From: Nocardia jinanensis
Lineage (GTDB): Bacteria; Actinomycetota; Actinomycetes; Mycobacteriales; Mycobacteriaceae
Length of the DNA: 64,000 bases
Assembly: GCF_014645735.1 (NCBI RefSeq)
Contig: NZ_BMMH01000021.1
Span: 1-64,000, forward strand
Reading direction: 5' to 3'
Part shown: in pieces, positions 1 through 8,255 of the stretch
Numbering within the stretch: position 1 is the first letter of the stretch
Layout: each line of letters opens with the position of its first letter
Made by a program: the position numbers and the translations under genes
Notes under the pieces: model-generated
Told to the model about the DNA's origin: nothing
The model's input: only the letters and a program-made list of their open reading frames with translations
Database searches by the model: none

Positions 1-268
1 AGGTCAACCGCTTGACATCCAAGCTCCTGGGATGTCTTTGAGGTGTCTCGTAAAACTCGACGCATGTGGTTACGTCAGCATTCGACGGCCCGGTCGTCAT
101 GTTGACGGGCTCAGGAGGGGGTTCGGTTGTCAGGCCTCTCGGGGCCGCGCGTGGAGGGGGTCGTCTGCGGGCGGGGAGTGGCGTGTACTTACATTGTTGT
201 GGGCAGGCCCGCGGGTCCTGCGTTCGTGCGCAGCGTGGCGCTCCTTCCCGATGTCGACCTCTGTGGTC

Positions 269-354
269 GGGGCCCGCCCCGGTTCTGGAGCGACAGAGCG
301 AAGGAGCGCAGCGACTGAGCGGCGGAGTGAAGAACCGGGGTTAATAGGGCCCCG
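269..354. repeat. 86-bp palindromic dispersed repeat, copy 1
   Basis: This 86-bp block matches 7218-7303 at 83 of 86 positions. Its ends are inverted (GGGGCCC at the left, GGGCCCC at the right), and just inside lies a second inverted pair, CCCCGGTTCT and AGAACCGGGG. Between them is a purine-rich core containing GAGCGACAGAGCG. The layout is that of a MITE or REP-like element. It ends about 40 bp upstream of serB and could fold in the transcript. No coding role is apparent. Positions 1-268 hold no gene I can support. Confidence 0.8.
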
Positions 355-396
355 ACCCGCGCCGCCGGAGGCGGCGCCGAAGATAGGGGTGTTGTT

Positions 397-1614
397 TTGG
401 CCGAGACCACCGTGCTGGTCACCGTTACCGGGCCCGACCGTCCCGGTGTGACGTCGGTTCTGCTGACGGCCATGTCGCGGCACCGGGTGAGTCTGCTCGA
501 TATCGAGCAGGTGGTGATTCGCGGCCGGCTCACCCTGGGCGTGCTGATCAGTTGTCCGTCCGATCCCGAGTCGTTGCAGGACGAGCTCGAGGAGGCGATG
601 AACACCGTCGGTATGCAGGTGGATATCGATATCGATGCCGATGTCGCGCGGGCCCCGGTGTCCACGCACGCCGTGGTGGTGCTCGGTTCGCCGGTGACGG
701 CGCGGGCGTTCAGTGCCGTGTCCCGGGAACTGGCCGGGCTCGGGGCCAATATCGATACGATCCGCGGTATCGCCGACTACCCGGTGACGGGTATGGAACT
801 GATGGTCACCGCGCCCGACCACGGCGGAAATACCGATTCGCGGTTGCGAACCGCGCTGGCCGAGGTGGCGGTCATCGAACGCGTCGATATCGCGGTGGAG
901 CGGGCCGGGCTGGCGCGCCGGGCCAAACGGCTGATCGTCTTCGATGTGGATTCCACCCTGATCCAGGGGGAGGTGATCGAGATGCTGGCCGCCTACGCGG
1001 GTGTCGAGGAACAGGTCCGGCAGGTCACCGAGGCGGCGATGCGCGGGGAGATCGATTTCGGGGAATCGCTGCGGCAGCGGGTGGCGACCCTGGCGGGACT
1101 GGACGAATCGGTGATCGGCGAGGTCGCGGCCACGATCACGCTCACTCCCGGTGCCCGGACCACCATCCGCACGCTGAAGCGGCTCGGGTTCCGGTGCGGG
1201 GTGGTTTCCGGCGGTTTCCGGCAGGTGATCGACCCGCTCGCGCGCGAACTGGATTTCGATTTCGTGCAGGCCAATGTCCTGGAAGTAATCGACGGGAAAC
1301 TCACCGGCCGCGTGGTCGGGCAGGTCGTGGACCGGGCCTACAAGGCGACCGCGTTGCGGGCGTTCGCGGCGGAATCCGGGGTGGCGATGGAGCAGACGGT
1401 CGCGGTGGGCGACGGCGCCAACGATATCGATATGTTGAACGCGGCGGGGCTGGGTGTGGCTTTCAACGCCAAACCGGCACTGCGCGAGGTCGCCGATACC
1501 GCGCTTTCGCACCCCTATCTGGACGCCGTGTTGTTCATCCTGGGCGTGACCCGGGACGAGGTCGAGGCCGCCGACGCCGAAGACGGCCTGCTACGTCGCG
1601 TTCCGCTGGGGTGA
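397..1614 (+). CDS. serB: Phosphoserine phosphatase SerB
   Basis: Converts O-phospho-L-serine to L-serine, the last step of serine synthesis, in the cytoplasm. The 405-residue product has two N-terminal ACT-type regulatory regions (about residues 1-80 and 90-165) followed by a HAD phosphatase domain. The HAD nucleophile motif DVDST lies at about 183-187, and a GDGAND loop near the C-terminus gives the Mg-binding acidic residues. Length and ACT-ACT-HAD order match mycobacterial SerB2. The TTG start at 397 follows a purine-rich AGATAGGGG. An 86-bp repeat sits just upstream. The gene heads a block collinear with M. tuberculosis Rv3042c onwards. Function is well supported; the exact start is less certain. 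Confidence 0.95.
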   Translation: MAETTVLVTVTGPDRPGVTSVLLTAMSRHRVSLLDIEQVVIRGRLTLGVLISCPSDPESLQDELEEAMNTVGMQVDIDIDADVARAPVSTHAVVVLGSPVTARAFSAVSRELAGLGANIDTIRGIADYPVTGMELMVTAPDHGGNTDSRLRTALAEVAVIERVDIAVERAGLARRAKRLIVFDVDSTLIQGEVIEMLAAYAGVEEQVRQVTEAAMRGEIDFGESLRQRVATLAGLDESVIGEVAATITLTPGARTTIRTLKRLGFRCGVVSGGFRQVIDPLARELDFDFVQANVLEVIDGKLTGRVVGQVVDRAYKATALRAFAAESGVAMEQTVAVGDGANDIDMLNAAGLGVAFNAKPALREVADTALSHPYLDAVLFILGVTRDEVEAADAEDGLLRRVPLG

Positions 1615-1830
1615 GAGGTGTGCATGGCGCGCGGTGGTTCGAAGGCCGCTCGTGTCCCGTTGTCGCGCGCTCGGGGCCGGCGCCCGCGGCGGATACGCTC
1701 GGCGGGCCGAACGGCGGGACAGGCCTCCACCATTCGACGGCCTCGTTCGACCCGCACCGCGGCGGTCCGCTGGTGAGTTCGTGGGTAGGCTGTCGTCCGG
1801 TGTTGCTCGGGTGCTGGGAGGGTTGGTGAA

Positions 1831-2667
1831 ATGCCGGATAGCGGCGTGACGGATGTGGCGGCGAACGGTCACGACATTGATGCGGATCCGGACCTGGAGG
1901 ACGGTATGGATCCCGACTTCTTCACGGACCCCGGATTTTCCGAGCGTCACGCCGAACTCGCCGCGGGATACGGGGGTCTGGGTGACCCCGAGGATCCCGC
2001 GCAGGTGCAGGCGATGCAGATGGTGCTGCACATTCCCAAGACCGACCCGCCCGCGCGCAGCGATGTTCTCGCCGCCGCGGCGGCCGCGGCGGTCGCGCTC
2101 TGCCTGGATCCGCGCGTCGGCTCCGAAGGTGAATGGGAGCAGCGGTATCTGGCCTGGAAGCGGTCGCGGATCAGGAAGGTCGCCCGGCGGGCGCGCGGTG
2201 CCCAGTGGGCGGCCGCGAACGAGGTCCCGGGTGTGACCTTCGAGAGCGGCGGTGCGCTGGTGCGGGCACTGGCACCGGGCCCCGTGGGATCGGTCGACGC
2301 CCGGATCCGGCGACTACAGATCGGCGGCACCGACCTGGAATCCGACGATCCCGGTCCGGTACCGCTGGATGTCCCGGTGTTCTGGGTGAACGCCGAACTC
2401 GGTATGACGGTCGGCAAGGCCGCGGCCCAGGTCGGGCACGCGAGCATGCTCTTCGCCGGCGCGCTGCCGGTGGAACAGGCCCGGACCTGGGCGGAGCGCG
2501 GATTCGCCTGCGCGGTTCGCGAAGCCGGACCCGACCAGTGGCAGATGCTGCGCGCGGCCGTCACCCGCAGCGCGGCGACGGCGGTACGCGACGCCGGTTT
2601 CACCGAGGTCGCGCCCGGGTCGACCACCGTGATCGCCACCCGGCCCGCGCGGCCGGACCAGTGGTAG
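1831..2667 (+). CDS. Peptidyl-tRNA hydrolase 2-like protein
   Basis: The C-terminal part (about residues 185-278) carries the Pth2 fold signature: VNAELGMTVGKAAAQVGHAS, in which the lysine and the GHA stretch match the archaeal/eukaryotic Pth2 family that releases tRNA from peptidyl-tRNA. The N-terminal 180 residues are acidic at first and then Ala/Arg-rich, and form an extra domain I do not recognise. At 278 residues it is much longer than plain Pth2 (about 120). It lies 216 bp downstream of serB; that spacer shows no gene. Catalytic activity is inferred from the family. It may instead be a related RNA-binding protein. Confidence 0.8.
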   Translation: MPDSGVTDVAANGHDIDADPDLEDGMDPDFFTDPGFSERHAELAAGYGGLGDPEDPAQVQAMQMVLHIPKTDPPARSDVLAAAAAAAVALCLDPRVGSEGEWEQRYLAWKRSRIRKVARRARGAQWAAANEVPGVTFESGGALVRALAPGPVGSVDARIRRLQIGGTDLESDDPGPVPLDVPVFWVNAELGMTVGKAAAQVGHASMLFAGALPVEQARTWAERGFACAVREAGPDQWQMLRAAVTRSAATAVRDAGFTEVAPGSTTVIATRPARPDQW

Positions 2668-2670
2668 CGG

Positions 2671-2847
2671 ATGCGCACCGTGCACGTCGTCACCCACCCG
2701 GAAGCCACGCATCACGTCGACCGGGTGGGCGGCTGGTACGACTCCGGGCGCATCGCCGCGGGTGAACGCGCCGCGGCGGTGCGCCGGGGACTCGTTGCGG
2801 TCGTGGTGAGCCGCTGCGATACGCGCCACCTCCGGGCCCGCCGCTGA
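2671..2847 (+). pseudogene. Truncated histidine phosphatase remnant
   Basis: A 58-codon frame starts 3 bp after the pth2-like stop. Its opening MRTVHVVTHPEATHHVDR followed by GGWYDS resembles the N-terminus of actinobacterial histidine-phosphatase (phosphoglycerate-mutase-like) proteins that begin with a HPEATHH variant of the RHG motif. Complete members run about 200 residues. Here similarity stops after about 35 residues and the frame ends, with no continuation found before the ABC gene at 2992. I read it as a deletion remnant that was once co-transcribed with the upstream gene. A short functional peptide cannot be excluded. Confidence 0.55.
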
Positions 2848-2991
2848 GACGCCGATCTCCCGGGAATCTGCCCCGTTGGTCCCGTTTGTCGCATACCCGC
2901 AGGTCTGGGCGGCGTGTCGCGTGGGGTCCCGTCCGGTGCTCCGGTGAATCACGGGTGCCCGGTGCCGCGATCGTGTTCGCCTCGAGACAAG

Positions 2992-3825
2992 ATGGAGCGC
3001 GTGGCGCACCCCGATCCAGATCTGCTCATCGACTTCACCAACGTTTCCATCCGCCGCAACGGGCACACCCTCGTGGGCCCCGTGACCTGGCAGGTCGAAC
3101 TCGACGAACGCTGGGTCGTGCTGGGCCCCAACGGAGCCGGTAAAACCTCGCTGTTGCAGATCGCGGCGGCCGAGACCCACCCCTCCTACGGCACCGCTTT
3201 CGTACTCGGTGAACGACTCGGAAAAACGAACGTCAGCGAACTGCGGCCCCGGATCGGGTTGTCATCGGCGGCGCTGGCCGCGCGCATCCCGGCGGAGGAG
3301 CGGGTGGCCGATCTGGTGGTCTCGGCCGGTTACGCGGTACTCGGCCGCTGGCGCGAGAAATACGACGACGTCGATACCGATCGAGCGATCGACATGTTGG
3401 AAAGCCTGGGGGCCGAACATCTTCTGGACCGCACCTACGGCACGCTGTCGGAAGGTGAACGCAAACGGGTCCTGATCGCCCGTGCCCTGATGACCGACCC
3501 GGAACTGCTCCTGCTGGACGAACCGGCCGCCGGTGTGGATCTGGGCGGCCGCGAGGAACTGGTGGAGAGCCTCGGCGACCTGGCATCCGATCCCGACGCT
3601 CCGGCGCTGGTACTGGTCACCCATCATGTGGAGGAGATCCCGCCGGGGTTCACCCACTGCATGCTGATCAGCGAGGGGGAGATCGTCACTCAGGGGTTGC
3701 TCGACGATGTGCTCACCGCCGAACATCTCAGCGAGGCTTTCCGGCAGTCGATCGCGCTGGACCGGATCGACGGGCGGTATTTCGCGCGGCGGGCGCGGCG
3801 GCTGGGGCGACACCGGTCGCGATAA
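2992..3825 (+). CDS. ABC transporter ATP-binding protein (Rv3041c-like)
   Basis: A stand-alone ABC ATPase of 277 residues. Walker A is GPNGAGKTS at about residue 45, the signature is LSEGERKRV, and Walker B is LLLLDEPAAGVD followed by a TH switch (LVTHHVEEI). No membrane segment and no permease gene is adjacent. It resembles ModF-like or soluble ABC ATPases and takes the place of M. tuberculosis Rv3041c next to serB2. I chose ATG 2992; GTG 3001 and an upstream frame from 2914 are alternatives. Substrate unknown. Confidence 0.88.
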   Translation: MERVAHPDPDLLIDFTNVSIRRNGHTLVGPVTWQVELDERWVVLGPNGAGKTSLLQIAAAETHPSYGTAFVLGERLGKTNVSELRPRIGLSSAALAARIPAEERVADLVVSAGYAVLGRWREKYDDVDTDRAIDMLESLGAEHLLDRTYGTLSEGERKRVLIARALMTDPELLLLDEPAAGVDLGGREELVESLGDLASDPDAPALVLVTHHVEEIPPGFTHCMLISEGEIVTQGLLDDVLTAEHLSEAFRQSIALDRIDGRYFARRARRLGRHRSR

Positions 3826-3885
3826 TGGTGACATACATCAGGGGCGCAGCCCCGCTCGAGTCGGTGCGCAGACAGCACAGCTACT

Positions 3886-4794
3886 GTGCGAAGGGTGACT
3901 GAGACGACTGTGCCGGATTCGGACACCGGGGTGCCCGACGCCAAGGACGCCTCGACCGTGATGCTGGTGCGGGACGGTGCTTCGGGTCCGGAGGTGTTCC
4001 TGCAACGGCGTGCCGGGGCCATGGAATTCGCCGCCGGGATGACTGCTTTCCCGGGTGGGCGAGTGGACCCGGTCGACGCCGAGGTGGCGATCGAATGGGC
4101 CGGGCCCGTGCCGCGGTGGTGGGCGGAGCGGTTCGGGGTGTCCGAGACCCGGGCCAAGGCGCTGGTCTGCGCGGCGGTGCGGGAGACCTTCGAGGAGTGC
4201 GGGGTGCTGCTGGCCGGCCCCACCGCCGAGACCGTGGTCGCCGATACCACCGGATACCGGCGGGAACGGGAGCGGATCGAGGGGCGGGATCTGACGCTGT
4301 CGGAATTCCTGGCCGAGCAGCGGCTGGTGTTGCGCGCGGATCTGCTGCGCCCCTGGTCGCGCTGGATCACTCCGACCGTGGAACATCGTCGCTACGACAC
4401 CAATTTCTTCGTCGCCGTGCTCCCCGAGGGCCAGTTGGCCGACGGAGCCACCACCGAGACGGACCTGGTGCAATGGTCGACCCCGGCCGCGGCACTGGCG
4501 ACCTGGCGGGCCGGCGAAAATGTGCTGCTGCCACCGACCTGGTCGCAGCTGGCCTCGCTGGCCGATTACGCGGATACCGCGCAGATCCTGGCGGCCGAAC
4601 CGCGCATCGATCCGATCCAGCCGGTGTTCGGTGAGGTCGACGGGAGGAAACTGCTGCAGTTCCCGGACAATATGCGCTACTTCGCGGACCTGCCGGATCC
4701 GTCCCGGCTGGTCGGGTCGAAGGGGATGCGCGATACCGATCCGTCCCTGCTGGGCGGCTCGGGGAATGCGGGCGACGCCGCCGGCGGCCGGTAG
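3886..4794 (+). CDS. NUDIX hydrolase family protein (Rv3040c-like)
   Basis: A 302-residue cytoplasmic protein. The early part (LQRRAGAMEFAAGMTAFPGG) matches the NUDIX entry strand, and the helix region around VRETFEECGVLL gives a degenerate NUDIX box with the REtfEECG core. An insertion of about 50 residues separates the two halves, as in the NUDT19/Rv3040c-like subgroup, whose members include acyl-CoA diphosphatases. Start is GTG 3886 or GTG 3895; neither has a good Shine-Dalgarno sequence. It ends 11 bp before the crotonase gene, so the two are probably co-transcribed, consistent with a lipid or CoA-metabolite housecleaning role (inference). Confidence 0.87.
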   Translation: MRRVTETTVPDSDTGVPDAKDASTVMLVRDGASGPEVFLQRRAGAMEFAAGMTAFPGGRVDPVDAEVAIEWAGPVPRWWAERFGVSETRAKALVCAAVRETFEECGVLLAGPTAETVVADTTGYRRERERIEGRDLTLSEFLAEQRLVLRADLLRPWSRWITPTVEHRRYDTNFFVAVLPEGQLADGATTETDLVQWSTPAAALATWRAGENVLLPPTWSQLASLADYADTAQILAAEPRIDPIQPVFGEVDGRKLLQFPDNMRYFADLPDPSRLVGSKGMRDTDPSLLGGSGNAGDAAGGR

Positions 4795-4805
4795 CGTAGC
4801 CGTCC

Positions 4806-5594
4806 ATGGCGGAATTCGTATCCCTGTCCCGGCTCGGGTCCGACGACGCGAGCGGCCCCGGGCGTGGTGTGGCGGTGCTGCGTATCGCCCGCCCGCCGAT
4901 GAACCTGTTCGACACCCAGCTGATCCGTGAGATCGCTGCGGCGGCTGCCGCGTGCGGTGCCGATCCGGCGATCGCGGCACTGGTGGTCTACGGAGACGAG
5001 CGGGTCTTCGGCGCCGGTGACGATCTGGCCGAACTCGCCGAACTCCCCGCCGAACAGGCCGCCGCCATGGCCGCCGATCTGCAGGCCGCGCTGAACTGCC
5101 TGGCGGCAGTCCCGCAACCCACGGTCGCCGCGATCAGCGGATACGCTCTCGGGGCGGGCCTGGAACTGGCGCTGGGCGCGGATCGGCGGATCATCGGCGA
5201 CAATGCGAAACTGGGCTTTCCGCAGATCGATGCCGGTCTGATCCCGCTCGCCGGGATCCGGCGGCTGTCGCTGCTGATCGGCCCCGGGCCGGCCAAGGAC
5301 CTGGTGTACAGCGGCCGTTTCGTGGAACCGGACGAGGCCGCGCGGCTGGGTCTGGTGGATCAGGTCGTCGCGCCCGACGACGTACTGGGGGCGGCGATCG
5401 ACTGGGCCCGCCGGTTCGTCGACGGTCCGGCACGGGCGTTGGCCGCCGCCAAGGCGGTTTTCGAGGCGGGACCGCATGGTCACGAACGGGCGCGCACCGA
5501 ATGGGCGCAGCTGTTCGCCACCGAGGATCAACGTATCGGAACCCGCTCCTACCTGCGTGACGGGCCGGGGTCGGCAGTGTTCACCGGGCGCTGA
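4806..5594 (+). CDS. echA17: Enoyl-CoA hydratase/isomerase family protein (EchA17-like)
   Basis: A crotonase-fold protein of 262 residues. The oxyanion-hole segment RVFGAGDDL and the GAGLELAL segment, whose glutamate aligns with the first catalytic Glu of enoyl-CoA hydratase, are both present. In the second catalytic segment (LGFPQIDAGLIP) the position that normally holds Glu is Gln, so ordinary hydratase activity is uncertain. The place in the gene order matches M. tuberculosis echA17 (Rv3039c). It starts 11 bp after the NUDIX gene. The product probably acts on acyl-CoA thioesters in the cytoplasm; the precise reaction is not assigned. Confidence 0.9.
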   Translation: MAEFVSLSRLGSDDASGPGRGVAVLRIARPPMNLFDTQLIREIAAAAAACGADPAIAALVVYGDERVFGAGDDLAELAELPAEQAAAMAADLQAALNCLAAVPQPTVAAISGYALGAGLELALGADRRIIGDNAKLGFPQIDAGLIPLAGIRRLSLLIGPGPAKDLVYSGRFVEPDEAARLGLVDQVVAPDDVLGAAIDWARRFVDGPARALAAAKAVFEAGPHGHERARTEWAQLFATEDQRIGTRSYLRDGPGSAVFTGR

Positions 5595-5654
5595 ACGATT
5601 CGCGGGCCACCACAACTCACCCGGTGGTATCGAACGGCCGACGGCCGAAGGAAG

Positions 5655-5686
5655 GCGTACCTCCGCCTCCGCTCCGGCCGTGCGCG
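5655..5686. repeat. 32-bp interspersed repeat copy
   Basis: The sequence beginning GCGTACCTCCGCCTCCGCTC and ending CGGCCGTGCGCG matches 11876-11907 at 30 of 32 positions and, inverted, the triple array at 28462-28564. It lies between echA17 and the methyltransferase gene, about 50 bp before the latter. Confidence 0.75.
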
Positions 5687-5733
5687 GACTGCGGATGGGC
5701 TACGCCCGGTAGCACCTATTAGGCTCTCCGACC

Positions 5734-6714
5734 ATGACGGTACGCCCCGACGACCCCGCACCACATCCGCACGCCACCGCCGCGGAGGTCGAAGCAGCAT
5801 TCGAGGACACCAAGCTCGCCCAGGTGCTCTACCACGACTGGGAAGCCGAGACCTACGACGACAAATGGTCGATCTCCTATGACGAACGCTGTATCGACTA
5901 CGCCCGTGGCCGGTTCGACCTCGCGGTCGGCACCGATGCGGAGCTGCCGTACGACCGGGCCCTGGAACTGGGCTGCGGTACCGGTTTCTTCCTGCTGAAC
6001 CTCATGCAGTCCGGGATCGCGAAGAGCGGTTCGGTCACCGACCTGTCGCCCGGCATGGTGAAGGTCGCCCTGCGCAATGCCGAGCGCCTGGGCCTGGATG
6101 TGGACGGCCGGGTCGCCGACGCCGAGACCATCCCCTACGACGACGACACCTTCGATCTGGTCGTCGGACACGCGGTCCTGCACCACATCCCGGATGTGGA
6201 GCAGTCGCTGCGGGAATGCCTGCGGGTGCTCAAGCCGGGTGGCCGTTTCGTCTTCGCCGGGGAACCCACCACCATCGGCAACCTGTATGCCCGCAACCTG
6301 GGCAACATCACCTGGAAGGCGACCACCGCCCTCACCAAGCTCCCGTTCCTGCGGGATTGGCGCCGCCCCCAGGAAGAGCTGGACGAATCGTCGCGCGCCG
6401 CCGCGCTGGAAGCCGTGGTCGACCTGCACACCTTCGATCCGACCCAGCTCGAGAAGATGGCCCGGTCCGCGGGCGCGGTGAACGTCGCCGCGAAGACCGA
6501 GGAATTCGCCGCCGCCCTGTGGGGCTGGCCGGTGCGGACCTTCGAGGCCGCGGTTCCCGACGATAAGCTCACCTTCGGTTACCGCATGGCGATGTACCGT
6601 GCGTGGCTCGGGCTGAGCTGGGTGGACGAGAACGTGATGCGCCGGGTGGTGCCGCGCCAGTTCTTCTACAACGCCATGATCACCGGAGTGAAACCGGCCG
6701 CCGCCGGAAAATAG
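5734..6714 (+). CDS. Class I SAM-dependent methyltransferase (Rv3038c-like)
   Basis: A 326-residue methyltransferase. Motif I is LELGCGTGFF (about residues 75-84), followed by the acidic end of strand 2, a DAETIPYDDDTFDLV motif III region and HAVLHHI, all typical of the UbiE/Methyltransf_11 family. A C-terminal extension of about 130 residues contains no predicted membrane helix. Substrate unknown. Its stop codon overlaps the GTG start of the next gene by one base (TAGTG at 6712-6716), so the pair is translationally coupled, as in M. tuberculosis Rv3038c/Rv3037c. Confidence 0.9.
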   Translation: MTVRPDDPAPHPHATAAEVEAAFEDTKLAQVLYHDWEAETYDDKWSISYDERCIDYARGRFDLAVGTDAELPYDRALELGCGTGFFLLNLMQSGIAKSGSVTDLSPGMVKVALRNAERLGLDVDGRVADAETIPYDDDTFDLVVGHAVLHHIPDVEQSLRECLRVLKPGGRFVFAGEPTTIGNLYARNLGNITWKATTALTKLPFLRDWRRPQEELDESSRAAALEAVVDLHTFDPTQLEKMARSAGAVNVAAKTEEFAAALWGWPVRTFEAAVPDDKLTFGYRMAMYRAWLGLSWVDENVMRRVVPRQFFYNAMITGVKPAAAGK

Positions 6715-8072
6715 TGGGATACGGCTTCAGCGCGGCCGATATCGGCTACCTCGGTGCGGCGGACGGCGCGGCCGCGCTGGCCGAGGTCGCCGGACTGGAA
6801 CTCACCGCGGCGTCGCAACTGCGCGACGTGGCGGTGGTGCGGCGGTGGTACGGCGAGCGGGCTCCGGCGCTGATCGAAACGGTGCGCCTGCGCCGCCGCG
6901 CGGCGGCCAAACTGCACGGTGCGCAGGACTGGCTGCTGACCGACGAAGCGGTACAGCAGGCCACGCCGACCCTGGTCGCCCGCCATCGTGCCCACCGGCT
7001 GGCCGGCCGCGACGTCCACGATGTGACCTGCTCGATCGGCGCGGAGCTGGCCGAACTGGCCCGGGTGTGCCCGCGGGTGGTCGGCAGCGATCTGGACCCG
7101 ATCAGGCTCGCCATGGCCCACCACAACCTGACCCACCCGATCCCGGAACCGATCCACGCCAGCCTACTGACGGCAGCACCCTCGGTAACCACCCGCCAAG
7201 GGAACACGCCCATGGGCGGGGCCCGCCCCGATTCTGGAGCGACAGAGCGAAGGAGCGAAGCGACTGAGCGCCGGAGTGAAGAACCGGGGTTAATAGGGCC
7301 CCGCCCCGCGGCGCCGAAGGCGACGCAGAAAAATACCGTGCTGGTGCGCGCCGACGCGCTGGCCCCGTGCACCTCCGGCACGGTCGTCGTTGCGGATCCG
7401 GCGCGCCGGGCCGACGGCAAACGCACCTCCGACCCGGCGGCGCTGCAACCGCCGCTACCGGATCTGCTGGCGGTGTACGCGGGTCGTGATCTGGTCGTGA
7501 AATGCGCTCCCGGATTGGATTTCGACCGGTTGGACTGGGACGGTGAGGTCGAGATCGTTTCGCTGGACGGTGGGGTCCGGGAAGCGTGCCTGTGGTCGCC
7601 GGGGCTACGCGAACCCGGTGTCCGCCGCCGGGCCACCGTTCTCACCTCGGCGGGTGCGGCGACCATGCTCACCGATACCGATCCGGACGAGATCCCGGAG
7701 CGGGAACCGGGGGAATGGATCGTGGACCCCGACGGTGCGGTGGTCCGCGCCGGACTGGTTCGTCATTACGCGGCCCGCCACGGTCTGTGGCAACTGGATC
7801 CGCGTATCGCCTACCTGACCGGTGACCGTCTTCCCGAAGGTGTGCGGGGCTTCCGGATTCTCGACCGCTGCGTGCTCCGGGAGAAGGTGTTGCGGGCCGA
7901 ACTGCGCCGCCGTGACTGCGGCCGGCTGGAGATCCTGGTCCGCGGTGTCGATATCGATCCCGATGTCCTGCGGCGACGGCTCAAGCTCGCCGGTTCCCGG
8001 CCCTATACGCTCGTCATCACCCGCATCGGCAGTACGGCCACTGTATTCCTGTGTGAGGCTTCGCGCCCCTGA
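6714..8072 (+). CDS. THUMP-like/class I methyltransferase (Rv3037c-like) carrying an inserted repeat
   Basis: A 452-residue protein of the Rv3037c type: an N-terminal SAM-binding region (TCSIGAELAELA, SDLDPIRLAMA) and a C-terminal THUMP-like part ending in RPYTLVITRIG. GTG 6714 is chosen because it overlaps the upstream stop. Between SDLDPIRLAMA and RADAL, where homologues should need only a few residues, there is an extra segment of about 55 residues (about 153-208). It coincides with the 86-bp repeat at 7218-7303 plus flanks and reads SGATERRSEATERRSEE. The frame stays open through the insert. Enzyme activity may be affected because the insert lies inside the Rossmann fold. The substrate is probably RNA (inference). 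Confidence 0.85.
   Translation: MGYGFSAADIGYLGAADGAAALAEVAGLELTAASQLRDVAVVRRWYGERAPALIETVRLRRRAAAKLHGAQDWLLTDEAVQQATPTLVARHRAHRLAGRDVHDVTCSIGAELAELARVCPRVVGSDLDPIRLAMAHHNLTHPIPEPIHASLLTAAPSVTTRQGNTPMGGARPDSGATERRSEATERRSEEPGLIGPRPAAPKATQKNTVLVRADALAPCTSGTVVVADPARRADGKRTSDPAALQPPLPDLLAVYAGRDLVVKCAPGLDFDRLDWDGEVEIVSLDGGVREACLWSPGLREPGVRRRATVLTSAGAATMLTDTDPDEIPEREPGEWIVDPDGAVVRAGLVRHYAARHGLWQLDPRIAYLTGDRLPEGVRGFRILDRCVLREKVLRAELRRRDCGRLEILVRGVDIDPDVLRRRLKLAGSRPYTLVITRIGSTATVFLCEASRP
7218..7303. repeat. 86-bp palindromic dispersed repeat, copy 2, inside a CDS
   Basis: Differs from copy 1 (269-354) at only three positions and has the same GGGGCCC/GGGCCCC ends and inner inverted pair. It lies inside the Rv3037c-like methyltransferase gene, in the same orientation relative to transcription as copy 1 before serB. 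It reads through without a stop and adds basic/Glu-rich residues. Confidence 0.85.
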
Positions 8073-8255
8073 GCGGGCGCGCGGCGCGGAGCAGCTCACC
8101 ACAGCAAGTGCCGCGCGAATCCGGCCGGGCGAACGTATCGCTCGCCGCGGGGCGGCGCCGACCGGAACAGCGCCTGCCGGGTAGCGGAAGTCATCGATAC
8201 CTCGGGTGCCGCGCAACAGCGGAACGGATTCCGCGGATCGCATATCCGGAACATG

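Noticed and set aside
130..1512. Very long open frame antisense to serB
   Set aside because: A shadow of the high-GC codon pattern: its composition is Arg/His/Gly-rich and no family fits, while serB on the plus strand is clear.
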